From contig JAETSI010000012.1 in NCBI GenBank assembly GCA_021769725.1, positions 1 to 64,000 of the forward strand: DNA of 64,000 nt, written 5' to 3'. The position numbers and the translations under genes are program-made. Positions 1 through 9,027 of the stretch are shown here, one piece after another. The notes under the pieces were generated by a model, which worked only from the letters and a program-made list of their open reading frames with translations, was not told the DNA's origin and made no database searches. Each line of letters starts with the position of its first letter. The first letter of the stretch is position 1. This DNA comes from Oscillospiraceae bacterium (GTDB taxonomy: Bacteria; Bacillota; Clostridia; Oscillospirales; Ruminococcaceae).

Positions 1-146
1 ATCGCTTATCAGGCTTTCACCTCATCGTGAAGGTCTGCTTTGCTATGCCATTATCTCAATTGTGAACTTTCTGTAAACTCTTATCCTATCCTATTGACTT
101 TTCTTAGCTGGACTACGACATCATATGCCAAACAAAGATCAGAGGT

Positions 147-1064
147 TCAGAATTTATCGTGATACACGCTGATTTCAGTAACTATTCCCCTGGATGTTCC
201 CTTTACTTCTATCCCCTCTATACGCTCAGAACTTATACTGCCAAAACTTACAATATCCGACAGATCCTCACCGTTATAGCCGCTGTATCTGCAAAAAAAT
301 ACCTTATGCATCCTTGAAGTAATTTTGTCATCAAATTCAAGAGCGCTCTCCGGATCGTACAGGAATTCCCTATTAAGTTCACTGTATTTATGACGAACGA
401 TTCCGTAAGATATTACTTCTGCGTCCTCAAGCTCATACGTGCCGTATTCTCCGCCCATATCAGCCATATGAAAGTTGCTTATAAGACGTCTGCCATTCAT
501 GGCAAAGCCCCTGGCAATAAGCTGATCGTTGCTGTAAGAAAAAACAGCAGGATCACTGACGGGAGTTATCCTGACGCAGTTGTCGCCCCTTATATATGGA
601 TAAGTTCCGCAGAACTTGAACGACAAACTCACAACACCCTCCCACATGGTCGATCTGCCGCTTACATAAATATAACCGGTCTGAGTCGAATTATCCTCAT
701 GAGTGACATAGGGCAGTGTATAATAACCATCCATAAGCTGGTTGAAAGTGATATTTGGCTTCATACCTGGTTCGATCTGATTCTGACAGAGGAGAGACGT
801 AAAGCCTCTGGAAACCAGAGATACTATCCTGCTGCCGCCGGAATACGACTCTTTGAGAGTATCTATAAGCCCATGATGTACAAGTTTGTTTCCGATGTAG
901 AAAAATATCTCCGAGGAATTCTCAAAATTCTCCGAAACGGCACATAATCTTGCATTAAGAAGAGTATACGGCAGATAGGCATTTTTACGGAAAGTAAAAC
1001 TAAGCAGCCGGACTTCCGTCAGCTGCGTGCCGTTGATTTTCTTTACAACGATCTCAGCGGTCAT
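147..1064 (-). CDS. phage tail/baseplate hub-like protein
   Basis: 305-aa ORF, last gene of a co-directional phage morphogenesis run; assigned mainly from position and length. Confidence 0.5.
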   Translation of the reverse strand: MTAEIVVKKINGTQLTEVRLLSFTFRKNAYLPYTLLNARLCAVSENFENSSEIFFYIGNKLVHHGLIDTLKESYSGGSRIVSLVSRGFTSLLCQNQIEPGMKPNITFNQLMDGYYTLPYVTHEDNSTQTGYIYVSGRSTMWEGVVSLSFKFCGTYPYIRGDNCVRITPVSDPAVFSYSNDQLIARGFAMNGRRLISNFHMADMGGEYGTYELEDAEVISYGIVRHKYSELNREFLYDPESALEFDDKITSRMHKVFFCRYSGYNGEDLSDIVSFGSISSERIEGIEVKGTSRGIVTEISVYHDKF

Positions 1065-1450
1065 ACACTTTCCACCTCCGAAACGTTATCCTCGGTAATA
1101 AGAGTCACCGATGCATTGGCAAAATCCTCGCCTTTGTCTTCGGCGTTAAATGACTGAACACGGCAGTCTCCGAAAACGAATCCTCTGTATGTGACCGTAT
1201 AAGATTCACCCTTGCGCAGCATATCAGAAGCCGTCTTAACAAAATCAAGCGGCGCATCGCCGCTGCATATCCTGCCTGAAAATGTCAGCTTCATAGCTTT
1301 AGGACAGGTGTTTGTGACAATCGCTCCGCCTGAAACAAGGGGTTCCTCGGTAAAACTGCGAACAGCCGACGCCTTAAAGTTCTCGCACCATAGCGTAAGC
1401 GTGCCTATCATCACCGGAACCGATTCACGGCTTGTTATTGTTGTAACCAA
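1061..1450 (-). CDS. phage tail-associated protein
   Basis: 129-aa ORF with a 4-nt overlap to the downstream phage gene; context-based. Confidence 0.5.
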   Translation of the reverse strand: MVTTITSRESVPVMIGTLTLWCENFKASAVRSFTEEPLVSGGAIVTNTCPKAMKLTFSGRICSGDAPLDFVKTASDMLRKGESYTVTYRGFVFGDCRVQSFNAEDKGEDFANASVTLITEDNVSEVESV

Positions 1451-1452
1451 AT

Positions 1453-1854
1453 TTAATTTACGCTCCTCTCCAATCGGATAATACCGCTGAGCGACAACTT
1501 TGCAGTCAGCACAAGACGGCGGATATTAGAATCAAACTTCACGGTCATTCCCTTAAAAGAGCCGTTGAATCCGGCAAGAGCAGTTCCTATGAATTTATCA
1601 TAATAACGGTATATATCGGTCATAGAACAGTTTTCCGGCGCTGTAACCTTTATTTCCGCCTCTGCCTTATAGGGAATATAGACCGTATAGAGAGAATATA
1701 TCGGTGCACTGCTTTCAAAAGAACTGATATCCACAACTGTAAAAATACTCTTGCTGCGGCTTTCCATGTGAACATTATCAAAAGCGCTGTAAACGTTATC
1801 TGCTCCGTTTTCTTCAAGTTTTGCCTTTATGGCATTGATGATTGTTTCAAGCAT
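1453..1854 (-). CDS. phage minor structural / tail completion-like protein
   Basis: 133-aa ORF in the phage gene run. Confidence 0.5.
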   Translation of the reverse strand: MLETIINAIKAKLEENGADNVYSAFDNVHMESRSKSIFTVVDISSFESSAPIYSLYTVYIPYKAEAEIKVTAPENCSMTDIYRYYDKFIGTALAGFNGSFKGMTVKFDSNIRRLVLTAKLSLSGIIRLERSVN

Positions 1855-1875
1855 TCCAGACCTCCGTTCTGCGAA

Positions 1876-2223
1876 TCATACCCCGGTAAATGTAAATACC
1901 CGAGGTGAAATAAGATCGCTGCAAATTTCAAGGTAATCCCGGAGCAGTTTTTCCGAATTAGCAATGAGATTTTCGGAACTGTCCGTAAGCATTTTTCCTC
2001 CATAAGTAATTTGAGTGCGGTCACGTGCCGATTCAAACTGGACGAAACGGTGATTTGCAATAGCCGCACCGAGAAATGAAAGACGCACATCTGTCTTGTC
2101 TGCATCCGGAAGAAGCATTTTTTCGGTTTCAGTAATGGCGAGTTCGATAAACGGCGTATACTTTTCAATATCGTCCTCTCCGGAGAACAATCTGAAAAGC
2201 GATTTTACAGATTCAATATTCAT
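1876..2223 (-). CDS. phage head-tail connector-like protein
   Basis: 115-aa ORF (FRLFSGEDDIEKYTPFIELAITETEKML...) with gp6/head-tail connector-like size and position. Confidence 0.5.
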   Translation of the reverse strand: MNIESVKSLFRLFSGEDDIEKYTPFIELAITETEKMLLPDADKTDVRLSFLGAAIANHRFVQFESARDRTQITYGGKMLTDSSENLIANSEKLLRDYLEICSDLISPRVFTFTGV

Positions 2224-2232
2224 ATATGCCTC

Positions 2233-3054
2233 CTATCCGAGAGAAAATTCAGAGGTTGAATCGGCGTCGTCATCTGACGGTTCAAGCTGAATTTCAACAC
2301 CTCTGCCAAAGCACTTTTTCTCAAGAAATTTCTTAAGTTCGATAAGCTGCGACGTATTCATAGACCTTACCGCAACTGATGTTATATCAGCCGCCGAGTG
2401 ACCGCCGTTAAAGTAAGCCAGCTTGCGTATATCCCGGCGAAGTTCATCCTGCGCCTGCTCAATGTCCCCGGAAACAGGAGAACTTTCCATACTGTCGGCA
2501 GAAAAATGCTTGGTAACACCTGCTCCCACCTGTGCTGGAACAGCCACAAAGCTCCATTCATAGGCATCTGTAATATCGTCAATTATCTTGTGGGCGATTC
2601 TGCCACCATATTCTTTTCCGGAAATGTGGGCACATCTGTCATTGCCGCATACAGAGCATATACGTCTGGCAGCCGAACATGAAACGCTTACTTCTTTCTT
2701 TATTCCGCCGTCGATCTCGGCGATAAGACTGCTGTTTTTATCAGTCCTTACCATGTAGGCGCTGGCTTTAACGTATCTGTAGGGATCACCGTTTTTGGTA
2801 AGACGGCTTTCGTCGCAGACGATCTCCGTATCAAAAATACGTGCTGTCTGATTTGAAGAACTGGGAGCGTGATCGAAAATCCCCGTCTTTCCCACAAAAA
2901 GTTCAGCGATCTTTTCAAGAGCCTTATCAGAAAATCTCTCGCCGTCACGATCTATATCATTGTCACAGAGAATTACAGAAAACACATATATTTCATCCTC
3001 AGTGAAAGGACGTCGTGTAAATTTATTAATCTTTTCAAGCATTCCTGTATCCAT
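2233..3054 (-). CDS. phage prohead protease-like protein with Cys-rich insert
   Basis: 273 aa; opening pattern FSVILCDNDIDRDGERFSDKALEKIAELFVGKTGIFDHAPSS and the CSVCGNDRCAHISGKEYGG motif, as seen in phage putative proteases. Confidence 0.6.
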   Translation of the reverse strand: MDTGMLEKINKFTRRPFTEDEIYVFSVILCDNDIDRDGERFSDKALEKIAELFVGKTGIFDHAPSSSNQTARIFDTEIVCDESRLTKNGDPYRYVKASAYMVRTDKNSSLIAEIDGGIKKEVSVSCSAARRICSVCGNDRCAHISGKEYGGRIAHKIIDDITDAYEWSFVAVPAQVGAGVTKHFSADSMESSPVSGDIEQAQDELRRDIRKLAYFNGGHSAADITSVAVRSMNTSQLIELKKFLEKKCFGRGVEIQLEPSDDDADSTSEFSLG

Positions 3055-3073
3055 AATTACTTCCTTTCTATAT

Positions 3074-3176
3074 TATTCCTTCCGCCGCCTGTAAGGCGGC
3101 AGAAAGAATAAATAATGGTTTTCCAAAGGGAATGTATTTCCCTTTGGCAGGGGTGTAGGGAACAGCGTCCCCACTT
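3074..3176. repeat. dispersed structured repeat, copy A (hairpin plus conserved body)
   Basis: Hairpin 3074-3110 (TATTCCTTCCGCCGCC-tgtaa-GGCGGCAGAAAGAATA) followed by body aataatggttttccaaagggaatgtatttccctttggcaggggtgtagggaacagcgtccccactt, homologous to 21036-21103. Confidence 0.85.
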
Positions 3177-3178
3177 AA

Positions 3179-4135
3179 TCAGCTTATAACAAGTACTTTA
3201 ACGGCATCAGGAGTAATCTTGCGGAATCCGCAAGTAATAGAAACGGTTATCTGATCGAGCTGACGATCAATAAGCTTGTCTGTCTCCATAACAAGATCAG
3301 TGCTGGTAATAAATTCAAGAGCAAAGTTCTTGTCAAGACCGATAATTTTCTTTGCAGGAGCGGCAGAAGTCTTTATAAGCTCTGAACCGAAAGGCAGTAT
3401 CATTTTTCCGTTAGCATCGACCTTGCAATCAGAAAGTTGATTCATTGCAGCAATAAGGGATGCATTTGCAGGAGAAGCAAGAACCGTTGTCATGTCAAAA
3501 CAGTCAAATTCTCCATAAAGAGAAGCAAGATCGCCATAAGAAAGAGTTGTTGCAGTAATCTGTTCCGCACTTTCCACAAGAACGTCAACTGCCTTCTGAG
3601 CCACATTGAGAGCGAGTCTTACGCCGATACTTCTGAGCATGATGCCAAAAACGTCAAGACGCTGCTGACGTACAGCCTCATAGGATGCGTTGATAACTCT
3701 GCCGTATTTTGCAAGAGTTACTGCCGTTGTACTTTCCTTTACCGTAGCGGCAGGAAGCTGAGTTGACTGAGACGTTGTCGTATATGCCGCAGTATCGTCA
3801 AGATCGCAGCCAAGATACTGCCCTGAATTGCTGATCGTCTTAGCGGCACAGACAGAAGAAATGACTGTTTCGTCAAAACCCTTTCTGATGCAGCGTGTAA
3901 CAAATTCCGGGAAAAGCACAGCCGTTTCTGTAGATGAGAAGAACTTTTCAACGCAGTCGCAGTCAGCGCCGCTTACTCTGATATTAAATCTCTTGAGCTG
4001 TCTTTCAAAAGCGTCGAGCTTTTCAAGAGAAGTGCCGCTGTATGCGGACGAGGGATCAAGCTCTTCGAGAGCTGCGGTAAATGATCTTCCGCTGAGATTG
4101 TAAAGTCCCTTTTCAAGTCTGATATCGTTATACAT
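3179..4135 (-). CDS. phage major capsid protein
   Basis: 318 aa; directly downstream of portal; VLFPEFVTRCIRKGF... and C-terminal ...DQITVSITCGFRKITPDAVKVLV, HK97-type MCP-like. Confidence 0.65.
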   Translation of the reverse strand: MYNDIRLEKGLYNLSGRSFTAALEELDPSSAYSGTSLEKLDAFERQLKRFNIRVSGADCDCVEKFFSSTETAVLFPEFVTRCIRKGFDETVISSVCAAKTISNSGQYLGCDLDDTAAYTTTSQSTQLPAATVKESTTAVTLAKYGRVINASYEAVRQQRLDVFGIMLRSIGVRLALNVAQKAVDVLVESAEQITATTLSYGDLASLYGEFDCFDMTTVLASPANASLIAAMNQLSDCKVDANGKMILPFGSELIKTSAAPAKKIIGLDKNFALEFITSTDLVMETDKLIDRQLDQITVSITCGFRKITPDAVKVLVIS

Positions 4136-4150
4136 AATGTACCTCCAAAA

Positions 4151-5296
4151 TTAATTATTATTTTCCGACTTGTCTGCAAGTCTCATTTCAATTTCAAGCG
4201 CCTGAGCGTTTTTAAGACGTGTTTCTGCAAGAACAGATTCATCCTGAAGATTAATATTATCCCACTCAACGCTGCAATAAGCCTCAACGCCCATAGAACA
4301 AAGGAAAGCATTTCCCACTTCGGCTATGATCGGCGTAAGGAGCCGTCTGTAATACTCAAGCTCGGATGTGAGGATATCTGCCTGCTGCGATGACATCCTC
4401 TCGGTGCTGCTCCAGGTAAGACCAAGAAGAAAAGGCGGTATAGAAAGCTTGGCAATAAGCTGTTCCAGAATCTGGCGGACGGGCACATTGGTATCAAAAA
4501 GCTGATTTTCAGCTCCGATGACCTTTATATCCACATCGCCTACCGCCACAAAATCCTTAACCTGACCGCAGCGTGATGAATTCATGCCGTCTGCCCATTC
4601 ATGGGCGATCTGCTGTGCTCTTTCCCTGGAATGGATGATATCCCCGGAATCGCCTGTCGGCTTGTAAGTTATGGCGTAACGGACATTGCCTGCACGGTCA
4701 AAATTCTGACCGATGCACTCATATATCCTGAGAAGTATACTGCTGAGCGACGGCAGTCCACGAAGAAGCGACTTACCGCCTATCAACGAAGTATAAAGCA
4801 CTCTTTCCGGATACTGTACCGTTTTTTCCGTTTCCCCTGCTTTTATTCTGTAGCTTCTGGTAAACGGATCTTCCCCCGGAACTATCCGTATTCTTGTCAC
4901 ATCACCGTTCCGGAGACCAGCAATACGATGTTTTCCCGGATCAATAGCAATTTCGCCCACAGCGCTGCCGTAGGTAAGCAGACTATCCAGAAAATTATCA
5001 ATAAAAGTACCGATTGACTGTCCTGTAAGTCCAACCGGAACGCTGTCCATAAAACGGTTAAGCTGTTCCTGATATTTTTCATCAGAACATAACACCCTGA
5101 AACCGCCTGTAAGACGTATTATTTTCATAATAGCTGCATCCAATACGGGAACAGCGCCCCTGAGTCTGTCATACAGCCTTGCTTCAAGTGGATCTATCAC
5201 GTCGGGAAGAACATTCTTACCCGGTATGCAGCGATCGGCACTGACAATATCCGGCAGCGTCCGGCGGCTCTCTTTTTTTGATTTAAAGAATTTCAT
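4151..5296 (-). CDS. phage portal protein
   Basis: Large ORF between terL and capsid; start placed at internal ATG (MKFFKSKKE...) after GGGAGGAAAA; ...IPPFLLGLTWSSTERMSSQQADILTSELEYYRRLLTPII is portal-like. Confidence 0.75.
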   Translation of the reverse strand: MKFFKSKKESRRTLPDIVSADRCIPGKNVLPDVIDPLEARLYDRLRGAVPVLDAAIMKIIRLTGGFRVLCSDEKYQEQLNRFMDSVPVGLTGQSIGTFIDNFLDSLLTYGSAVGEIAIDPGKHRIAGLRNGDVTRIRIVPGEDPFTRSYRIKAGETEKTVQYPERVLYTSLIGGKSLLRGLPSLSSILLRIYECIGQNFDRAGNVRYAITYKPTGDSGDIIHSRERAQQIAHEWADGMNSSRCGQVKDFVAVGDVDIKVIGAENQLFDTNVPVRQILEQLIAKLSIPPFLLGLTWSSTERMSSQQADILTSELEYYRRLLTPIIAEVGNAFLCSMGVEAYCSVEWDNINLQDESVLAETRLKNAQALEIEMRLADKSENNN

Positions 5297-5333
5297 TTTT
5301 CCTCCCTTTACATTTTTTGAACGGCAATGCATA

Positions 5334-6587
5334 TTATCTTGATACTGATACCGCAAAGAAATCATCTTCCTTTTCTGAGGCTAACATATCGGCAACAAAG
5401 TACCGCATATCGTCCATTGCGTGATCGTTTTCCTTAATGGGAGCGTCCGTTCCGGCTTTTTCACTCCAGCGGTAAAGCTGGAATTCCCTGAGAATATCCC
5501 TGCAAGATTCATGAAATTTCAGACGATTCTGTTTAAGAGCAGCGCTCACCTGCCTTATTCCCGTGATAACATCGTTGTCAGCCTTTACGACCCTGAATTT
5601 TCCGTGCCTGCGGATACACTCGATAAAGCTTGCAGCAGAGGGGTCAACGATTACCCGTGAGATCTTCATCCCACCTGCCAGCTCCTCCAGAGCCGAATAA
5701 TGTTCCTCGTCCGTGCGTGGTACTCCCTCCTTTTTTGAGGAATAGTAGTATTCCTTTATGCGGTGCCAAACGCCGCCGTGAAGTCCCCACAGACCGAAGG
5801 ATGACGGATTTACCGTGCCGTAATCACATGAAATGACATAGGTTTCGCACTGAACCGTTCCGCTGAAAACATGATCGGCAGCGCTGAACATAGGATAGAC
5901 CACGCCCTCCGAGGCAGTCCATTTTCCAAGGACGAAACGATCATAAAAAGCTCCGGAATAAAGCCTTTTATAGCGTTCTTTCATCCCCTCAGACAAAGAC
6001 GGATTGTCGTCCATTGTAAAATGGAGATAAAGCGCCTTTTTTTCCTCCGCCTTTTTTATCCACTCATTATAGAACCAGTGGGACGGATTGTCAGGGTTGC
6101 AGTTGAACCACATTTTTGAACCGCTTACCGAACATCTTGCCAGAGCCTGTTCAACAAAAGATCTCGGCATAAGCGCCGCCTCGTCAAAGAACACGCCGGA
6201 AAGCGTCATGCCCTGGATAAGCGAAGCCGAACCCTCATCCTTTCCTCCGAAGAGGTAGAACCTGTTTGTCTTTCCCAGAAAGGTAATGTCGATGTAATTC
6301 CTGCTGACCTTTTCAAGACACGTGCAGCCGTATTCCCTGAGAACAGGCAGCAGCGGAACTACAACGTTTCTGCGCAGTGAGGTCACTGTTTTGCCGCAAA
6401 GAGCGAATGATGCTCCGTTAAAGACGGAAGACGCCCAGAAAATAAAGCCCACGGACATGGATAGAGTTTTCCCGCTTCTCACTGCACCGTCGCAGATGAT
6501 AGCGTCACGATCCTTGTATTCAGGATTTTTCCACCAGTTCATGGTGATCTTCTGCTTTCGTGAGAGCTTTTTAATCATCTGAACCAA
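5334..6587 (-). CDS. terL: phage terminase large subunit
   Basis: Walker A GAVRSGKT, Walker B GVFFDEAAL, WFNCNPDNPSHWFYNEW, nuclease acidic motifs SCDYGT / VIVDPSA / HAMDDMRYF. Confidence 0.93.
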   Translation of the reverse strand: MVQMIKKLSRKQKITMNWWKNPEYKDRDAIICDGAVRSGKTLSMSVGFIFWASSVFNGASFALCGKTVTSLRRNVVVPLLPVLREYGCTCLEKVSRNYIDITFLGKTNRFYLFGGKDEGSASLIQGMTLSGVFFDEAALMPRSFVEQALARCSVSGSKMWFNCNPDNPSHWFYNEWIKKAEEKKALYLHFTMDDNPSLSEGMKERYKRLYSGAFYDRFVLGKWTASEGVVYPMFSAADHVFSGTVQCETYVISCDYGTVNPSSFGLWGLHGGVWHRIKEYYYSSKKEGVPRTDEEHYSALEELAGGMKISRVIVDPSAASFIECIRRHGKFRVVKADNDVITGIRQVSAALKQNRLKFHESCRDILREFQLYRWSEKAGTDAPIKENDHAMDDMRYFVADMLASEKEDDFFAVSVSR

Positions 6588-7098
6588 CCTCTTCCTCAGC
6601 AGACGATGTCAGCGCAGCGATAAGATCGGCTGCCCTGTTCCTGTCAGAACACGAGCTTTCCAGCTCAAACAGCTTCTCCAGTGCTTTCAGCCGGTCAAAA
6701 AGCTTGACCTCCACGCCTCCCCCCTTTACACGCTTTATCTCCGAAACATTGAAAAGATCAAGTCTTTCAATAACCTCCGGCGGAGGAAGCTCATCTGCGA
6801 ACACTAGATACACTGCGTCGGTGCAGTTCCCGAACGCAAGACGTTTAAGCCCTGCGGAAACATTTCCGTCGCCGTCAAGCACCTCCCTCAGTCCGGCGAT
6901 AGTGCGCCTGCATTCGGCAGATTTCAGGCATTTTACACCCTCAGTGAGTGCATTTTCTCTCCCGAATCCCGCCTTTTCCGCTGCTTCGGCGACATTGCCC
7001 AGCATAACGTAATAGCAGCAGAAAGCGCTTCGTTTCGCTTTAAGATCGTTTTTCTCCTGCAAATCAAATGACCTCCTTTCGTTTATGAGCGGCATCAC
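6571..7098 (-). CDS. terS: phage terminase small subunit
   Basis: 175 aa immediately upstream of and overlapping terL; terminase_2-like C-terminus VKLFDRLKALEKLFEL. Confidence 0.8.
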   Translation of the reverse strand: MMPLINERRSFDLQEKNDLKAKRSAFCCYYVMLGNVAEAAEKAGFGRENALTEGVKCLKSAECRRTIAGLREVLDGDGNVSAGLKRLAFGNCTDAVYLVFADELPPPEVIERLDLFNVSEIKRVKGGGVEVKLFDRLKALEKLFELESSCSDRNRAADLIAALTSSAEEEVGSDD

Positions 7099-7125
7099 CG
7101 TTCATAAGGGGTGCAAAAGGAGCCA

Positions 7126-7148
7126 TTATACAACTAAAAACCGTTGTA
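7126..7148 (-). promoter_or_regulatory. putative -10 box plus inverted repeat upstream of terS operon
   Basis: TACAAC-taaaaacc-GTTGTA (7129-7134/7143-7148) overlapping minus-strand TATAAT (attata 7126-7131). Confidence 0.45.
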
Positions 7149-7161
7149 CGGAGAATAAAAT

Positions 7162-7205
7162 AAAAAAAGACTTTGTAGATATAAACAACTACAAAGTCTT
7201 TTTGA
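7162..7205. terminator. bidirectional intrinsic terminator
   Basis: aaaaaaa GACTTTGTAG atataaacaa CTACAAAGTC ttttt. Confidence 0.85.
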
Positions 7206-7235
7206 TTTAAATATATGTTGATAATAAACAAAAAA

Positions 7236-7535
7236 TCAAAGAAATAAGCCCGTCACGAATGCCGTACCCGACGCCGCCAGAGCCACAACAATAAGCGGCA
7301 GATCGAAGTATGCAAGTACAACTGCCGCTATAGTTCCTGCAACCGCAGTGACAATGTTTCCTGTGCTGTAAAGGATTGCCGGAATAGTCATGGCACTTAG
7401 CACCGCATAAGGGATATAATAGAGAAAACTTCTGAAAAACCCCGACTTTATCTTCTTCCTGAAAAACGTAAAGGGTATCATCCGGATAAGATATGTCACT
7501 CCTGCCATGACCATAATATAAACCGCAACACTCAT
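7236..7535 (-). CDS. azlD: branched-chain amino acid exporter small subunit AzlD family
   Basis: 99 aa hydrophobic protein overlapping azlC; YLIRMIPFTFFRKKIKSGFFRSFLYYIPYAVLSAMTIPAI. Confidence 0.88.
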   Translation of the reverse strand: MSVAVYIMVMAGVTYLIRMIPFTFFRKKIKSGFFRSFLYYIPYAVLSAMTIPAILYSTGNIVTAVAGTIAAVVLAYFDLPLIVVALAASGTAFVTGLFL

Positions 7536-8239
7536 TCTTCTGCCGCCTCCCCGTCATCTTTAACAGGAAAAATAACTGCCGCCAGCGCCGAAGCAGCAAC
7601 TGCACTGATTATCACGGCAAATCCTCCGCTTACCATGGTAAACACATACCGCATAAGCACGCTTACTCCAGCCGCCAAAAGAACAGCAAACAGAACATTT
7701 TTCTGCCTTTTTGACGGCGGAATTATTATTGCCAGAAACATTCCGTACAGAACTATCCCCATAGCGCTGCTTATCGAGGGTGGAAGCAGCTGACCTGCAC
7801 TGACTCCCATAGCCGTTCCGGAGACCCATCCCATAAAAGCCACAAGGATCATACCGTACATATACGCCGGAGTCAGTGGCTCTTTCTGGGCAGAACACAC
7901 AGCAAATATCTCGTCAGTGATGCCGTAGGAAGCCGCAAGCCTGTGAGGAGTAGTAAAGCTGCTGTCCAGCTTCTGTGAAAGCGAGATTGCCATAAGAGAA
8001 TAGCGGATATTTATAGTAAGCTGAACGAGTATCATTTCAATAAGCGCACCTCCGGCAGCAATTATATCAATACCTGCCGCCTGTCCTGCCGATGTGAGGT
8101 TAGATGCAGATATAACAGAGGCTGTAAAAACGGAAAGTCCGCATCTTGCCGCTGCTATACCGAATCCGAAAGAAACCGAAAGATATCCCAGAGCAATGGG
8201 AATACCATGAGACATCCCACGTAAAAATCTTGACTTCAT
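7532..8239 (-). CDS. azlC: AzlC family ABC-independent branched-chain amino acid exporter large subunit
   Basis: 235 aa; GIPIALGYLSVSFGFGIAAARCGL...YGITDEIFAV. Confidence 0.9.
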   Translation of the reverse strand: MKSRFLRGMSHGIPIALGYLSVSFGFGIAAARCGLSVFTASVISASNLTSAGQAAGIDIIAAGGALIEMILVQLTINIRYSLMAISLSQKLDSSFTTPHRLAASYGITDEIFAVCSAQKEPLTPAYMYGMILVAFMGWVSGTAMGVSAGQLLPPSISSAMGIVLYGMFLAIIIPPSKRQKNVLFAVLLAAGVSVLMRYVFTMVSGGFAVIISAVAASALAAVIFPVKDDGEAAEE

Positions 8240-8248
8240 GAAGCTATC

Positions 8249-9001
8249 TTAATCCTTGAAGCAGTCGGTATAGTCATTCATGGATTTTGACGTATAGCCG
8301 GAAGTATACGCAATGCTAAGCATATATCCGTTAACTTCAGCAAGACAGTATTCCTGTGTAATATCCAGACCGTATTCTTCAATCTTCACGTCAGAACCGA
8401 ACGTATCAAACTCGATTCCGCACAGTTCAGCCTTTTCGCCGTCCATGTGCCAATCAATATCCGCATTGGGCATTGCAGCTTTCGTAGACAGCTTAAATGC
8501 AGATATATATTGATCCATCGTATAATTTTCCGGAAATTTTGAAACGTTCTCAAATGTAAAGGCAATGCTCTCGCCGGTTCCCTGGTTTACCGCTGCAAAA
8601 TCACAGACGGCGCTTTCTACAAGCTTATCTGCATCCAGACTGCTGCCGCCTGCCTCAAGACCTACACCCATAGTCTCCTTAATTTGCTCGTCGGAATAAA
8701 TAGTCCAATCATCCGGCGTTTCAAATGTCAGACCGCAGAATTCATTGGTATATACGTTTCCTTCCACCGTACCACGTTCAAATTCGCCGGACTTCTCATC
8801 GTCATCATCTTTATCCTTGTCCGGATTCGACGACAACTTTTTCTCATCATTGTCATCATCATCCTTGTCTTTTTCATTATCTGAAACCGAAGATAATTTT
8901 TCCTCATCGTCATTGTCGTCCTTGTCGCCGCAGGCAGCAAATGAGCACATAGTAAGCATAAATGCAAGCAATAATGATATTTTTTTCATATAAACCTCCA
9001 T
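8249..9001 (-). CDS. lipoprotein with acidic Asp/Lys/Ser repeat linker
   Basis: Lipobox MCSFAAC (start likely at internal MKKISLLL); KDDNDDEEKLSS / DDNDEKKLSS repeated linker. Confidence 0.75.
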   Translation of the reverse strand: MEVYMKKISLLLAFMLTMCSFAACGDKDDNDDEEKLSSVSDNEKDKDDDDNDEKKLSSNPDKDKDDDDEKSGEFERGTVEGNVYTNEFCGLTFETPDDWTIYSDEQIKETMGVGLEAGGSSLDADKLVESAVCDFAAVNQGTGESIAFTFENVSKFPENYTMDQYISAFKLSTKAAMPNADIDWHMDGEKAELCGIEFDTFGSDVKIEEYGLDITQEYCLAEVNGYMLSIAYTSGYTSKSMNDYTDCFKD

Positions 9002-9027
9002 GTTATTTATTTTACAATAAAATTATA

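Noticed and set aside
2-76. Open plus-strand frame ending ...RLSPHREGLLCYAIISIVNFL* at the window edge
   Set aside because: Only 24 codons are visible and no family can be recognised; could be the 3' end of a gene or noise.
390-947. 185-aa plus-strand ORF in the phage region
   Set aside because: Antisense to the co-directional phage gene run; no motif support.
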